Positions 6,822-8,089 of a stretch of 8,089 bases of DNA are shown piece after piece. The stretch's first letter is position 1; each line of letters begins with the position of its first letter. This DNA is from Candidatus Hydrogenedentota bacterium. Its GTDB lineage: Bacteria > Hydrogenedentota > Hydrogenedentia > Hydrogenedentales > JAEUWI01. Under the pieces are notes generated by a model that saw only the letters and a program-made list of their open reading frames with translations, was not told the origin of the DNA and did no database searches. The stretch is taken from assembly GCA_030430835.1 (NCBI GenBank), contig JAUIKJ010000120.1, forward strand, positions 1 through 8,089, in the 5' to 3' direction. Position numbers and translations under genes: made by a program.

Positions 6822-6837
6822 TGACTGCAAGATTGCA
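6822..6837 (+). promoter_or_regulatory. Near-consensus sigma-54 (-24/-12) promoter upstream of the reductase gene
   Basis: TGACTGCAAGATTGCA can be aligned with the sigma-54 consensus TGGCAC-N5-TTGCA. The TTGCA -12 element is complete and the 12-bp offset between the -24 and -12 elements is exact. The -24 element is weak: GA stands where the almost invariant GG should be. Transcription would start near 6848, leaving a leader of about 47 nt. The adjacent sigma-54 activator gene makes it worth noting, but the -24 defect keeps confidence low. A sigma-70-like TATGCT at 6852-6857 without a spaced -35 is an alternative. Confidence 0.3.
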
Positions 6838-6880
6838 CCGCGCCGATCCTGTATGCTCCTATGGACTACGGAACCATGAG

Positions 6881-6887
6881 GGAGGAG
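6881..6887 (+). promoter_or_regulatory. Strong Shine-Dalgarno site for the reductase gene
   Basis: GGAGGAG lies 7 nt before ATG 6895, a near-ideal ribosome site that fixes the start. The dinucleotide-binding fold (SYLVTGATGFIG) begins at residue 2, which agrees with this start. Confidence 0.85.
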
Positions 6888-6894
6888 TTTCAGG

Positions 6895-8089
6895 ATGAGT
6901 TATCTTGTGACCGGTGCGACCGGGTTCATTGGCCAGCAGCTCGTGCTGCAACTGGCGAAGCGCAAGGGCACGATCTATGTGCTGGTGCGCAAACGTTCCG
7001 AGAAAAAACTCGAGGGTCTGCGCAAGCGCCTCGGCGCGAAGGCGTCGCGCCTTCAGGTGGTGCATGGCGATATATCCAAGCGCAACTGCGGGGTGTCGGC
7101 CGATACGCAGAAGCAGCTGAAGGGGAAGGTCAAACAGGTCTTCCACCTTGCAGCCATTTATGACTTGCAGCACGAAGACGACGACCACCAGATGCGGGTG
7201 AACGTGGAGGGGACGCGGCACGTGGTCAAGCTGGCCGAGGGCCTCGGCGCGGATAGCTTCCAGCACATGTCGTCGATTGCAGCGGCCGGACGATACCGCG
7301 GCTACTTCCGTGAAGACATGTTCGACGAGGCGGTAGAGGTGGATCAGCCCTACTTCGCATCGAAGCACCGGAGCGAGGCCGTAGTCCGGCGGGAATGCAG
7401 CATTCCGTGGCGGATCTACCGGCCGGGCATCGTGGTCGGTCATTCCAAGACGGGCGAGATCACGAAGATCGACGGGCCCTACTACCTGTTTCCCTTTCTC
7501 AAGAAGCTGCGCAAGACCCTGCCGCCGTGGTTCCCTCTGATCGGCCCAGAGGGTGCGCGCATCAACATTGTGCCGGTGGACTATGTGGTGAAGGCCATGG
7601 ATCATCTCGCGCACAAGCGCGGGCTCGACGGCCAGTGCTTTCACCTGACCGACCCCAGTCCCAAGCGCGCGGGAGAATTGACCAACACCTTCGCCCGCGC
7701 GGCCGGAGCGCCCGAATTCACCATGCGGATCGACGCGCGGATGCTACAGTTCATCCCCAAGGGTGTGCGTGACAGCATCATCGAGTTGCCGCCGATCCGC
7801 CGGATCATCGACGGGGTCATGCACGATCTGGGAATCCCGCCGCTGCTGCTGTCCTACATCGACTATCCGACCCGCTTCGATTCGCACGATACGCAGAAGG
7901 CCCTGCGGGGATCCGGGATCACCTGCCCGCCGGTTGAAGCCTACGCCCCCGCGCTGTGGGACTACTGGAAGCGCAATCTCGATCCCGATCTGTTCCGTGA
8001 CGGCCAGGTGGTCGCCGACCTGATCTACCACCCCCTCGAGACGCGGTGGCTGGCGGCGGCCGCCGAGCGCGGCTGGCGGGCCGTCGACG
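6895..8089 (+). CDS. SDR-type fatty acyl-CoA/ACP reductase-like protein (N-terminal reductase domain; 3' end off the right edge)
   Basis: 398 codons are visible. Residues 1-369 match, from my memory of the family, the N-terminal domain of Marinobacter-type two-domain fatty acyl reductases (about 660 aa) and mycobacterial AcrA-like proteins, which reduce acyl thioesters to aldehydes or alcohols with NADPH. The Rossmann motif TGATGFIG is at 6-13. VFHLAAIYD (82-90), NVEGTR (103-108) and MSSIAAAG (125-132) follow, with the catalytic pair Y153-x3-K157 in PYFASK. Further motifs are RIYRPGIVVGHS (173-184), DGPYY (193-197), INIVPVDYVV (223-232) and the domain end APALWDYWKRNLDPDLF (351-367). The product could feed wax ester, ether lipid or alkyl chain synthesis. 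Instead of a linker to a second SDR domain, the frame continues as an AroE-like segment from residue 370. The reductase call is firm, the exact substrate is inferred, and the true C-terminus is unknown. Confidence 0.88.
   Translation, partial: MSYLVTGATGFIGQQLVLQLAKRKGTIYVLVRKRSEKKLEGLRKRLGAKASRLQVVHGDISKRNCGVSADTQKQLKGKVKQVFHLAAIYDLQHEDDDHQMRVNVEGTRHVVKLAEGLGADSFQHMSSIAAAGRYRGYFREDMFDEAVEVDQPYFASKHRSEAVVRRECSIPWRIYRPGIVVGHSKTGEITKIDGPYYLFPFLKKLRKTLPPWFPLIGPEGARINIVPVDYVVKAMDHLAHKRGLDGQCFHLTDPSPKRAGELTNTFARAAGAPEFTMRIDARMLQFIPKGVRDSIIELPPIRRIIDGVMHDLGIPPLLLSYIDYPTRFDSHDTQKALRGSGITCPPVEAYAPALWDYWKRNLDPDLFRDGQVVADLIYHPLETRWLAAAAERGWRAVD
8002..8089 (+). other. Segment resembling the C-terminus of shikimate dehydrogenase (AroE), in frame with the reductase
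   Basis: Residues 370-398 of the open frame read GQVVADLIYHPLET, then WLAAAAERGWRAVD. This matches the AroE C-terminal pattern that I recall as (V/A)xDxxYxPxxTxLLxxAxxxGxxxxDG, including the D, Y, P and T positions. In reductases of the upstream family, DPDLF is normally followed by a linker into a GASSGIG-type SDR domain. The AroE catalytic Lys and Asp lie in its N-terminal half, and nothing of that half appears here. The match is short but position-specific. Whether it is a genuine fusion or a joined sequence end cannot be told from the window. Confidence 0.6.

Noticed and set aside
6859..7644. 261-codon open frame on the minus strand opposite the acyl reductase
   Set aside because: It overlaps the catalytic core of a clearly conserved reductase and shows no family motif.

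Overview
This is a GC-rich bacterial window with six protein genes and no recognised RNA genes, insertion sequences or CRISPR arrays. The genes suggest a diderm (two-membrane) bacterium: a type IV pilus/type II secretion-type ATPase, an exported carbohydrate-deacetylase-like protein, and a sigma-54 activator with an FHA sensor. The lineage cannot be fixed from the window. Deltaproteobacteria-like groups, PVC-related phyla and Hydrogenedentes-like phyla all fit this gene mix.

Left block, minus strand (1-3755). Read in transcription order, this holds a small zinc-ribbon/single-TM protein with an uncharacterised C-terminal domain, then ftsY (the SRP receptor GTPase), then a GspE/PilB-family ATPase whose C-terminus runs off the left edge. 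Spacings are 80 and 187 nt with no convincing terminator, so a common transcript is possible. The theme is protein delivery to and through the inner membrane. The ATPase has four helical half-repeats resembling the c-di-GMP-binding MshEN domain.

Divergent control region (3756-3968). It separates the minus-strand block from the plus-strand genes. There is an extended -10 motif on the minus strand, a weaker sigma-70-like site on the plus strand, and a good Shine-Dalgarno sequence for each flanking gene.

Right block, plus strand (3969-8089). First comes an exported YdjC/ChbG-like deacetylase. Only 25 nt later is an FHA-GAF-AAA+-Fis sigma-54 activator, probably in the same operon. After a 105-nt gap with a strong inverted repeat and a near-consensus sigma-54 -24/-12 element comes an NAD(P)-dependent reductase. 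It resembles the N-terminal reductase domain of the two-domain Marinobacter-type fatty acyl-CoA/ACP reductases. The last 29 residues visible in this frame do not look like the expected linker to the second SDR domain. They look like the C-terminal segment of shikimate dehydrogenase (AroE). This is either an unusual in-frame fusion or a chimeric sequence end, and it is the oddest feature of the window.

Many long ORFs lie antisense to these genes (for example 633 codons opposite the activator). They are read as by-products of high-GC codon use.
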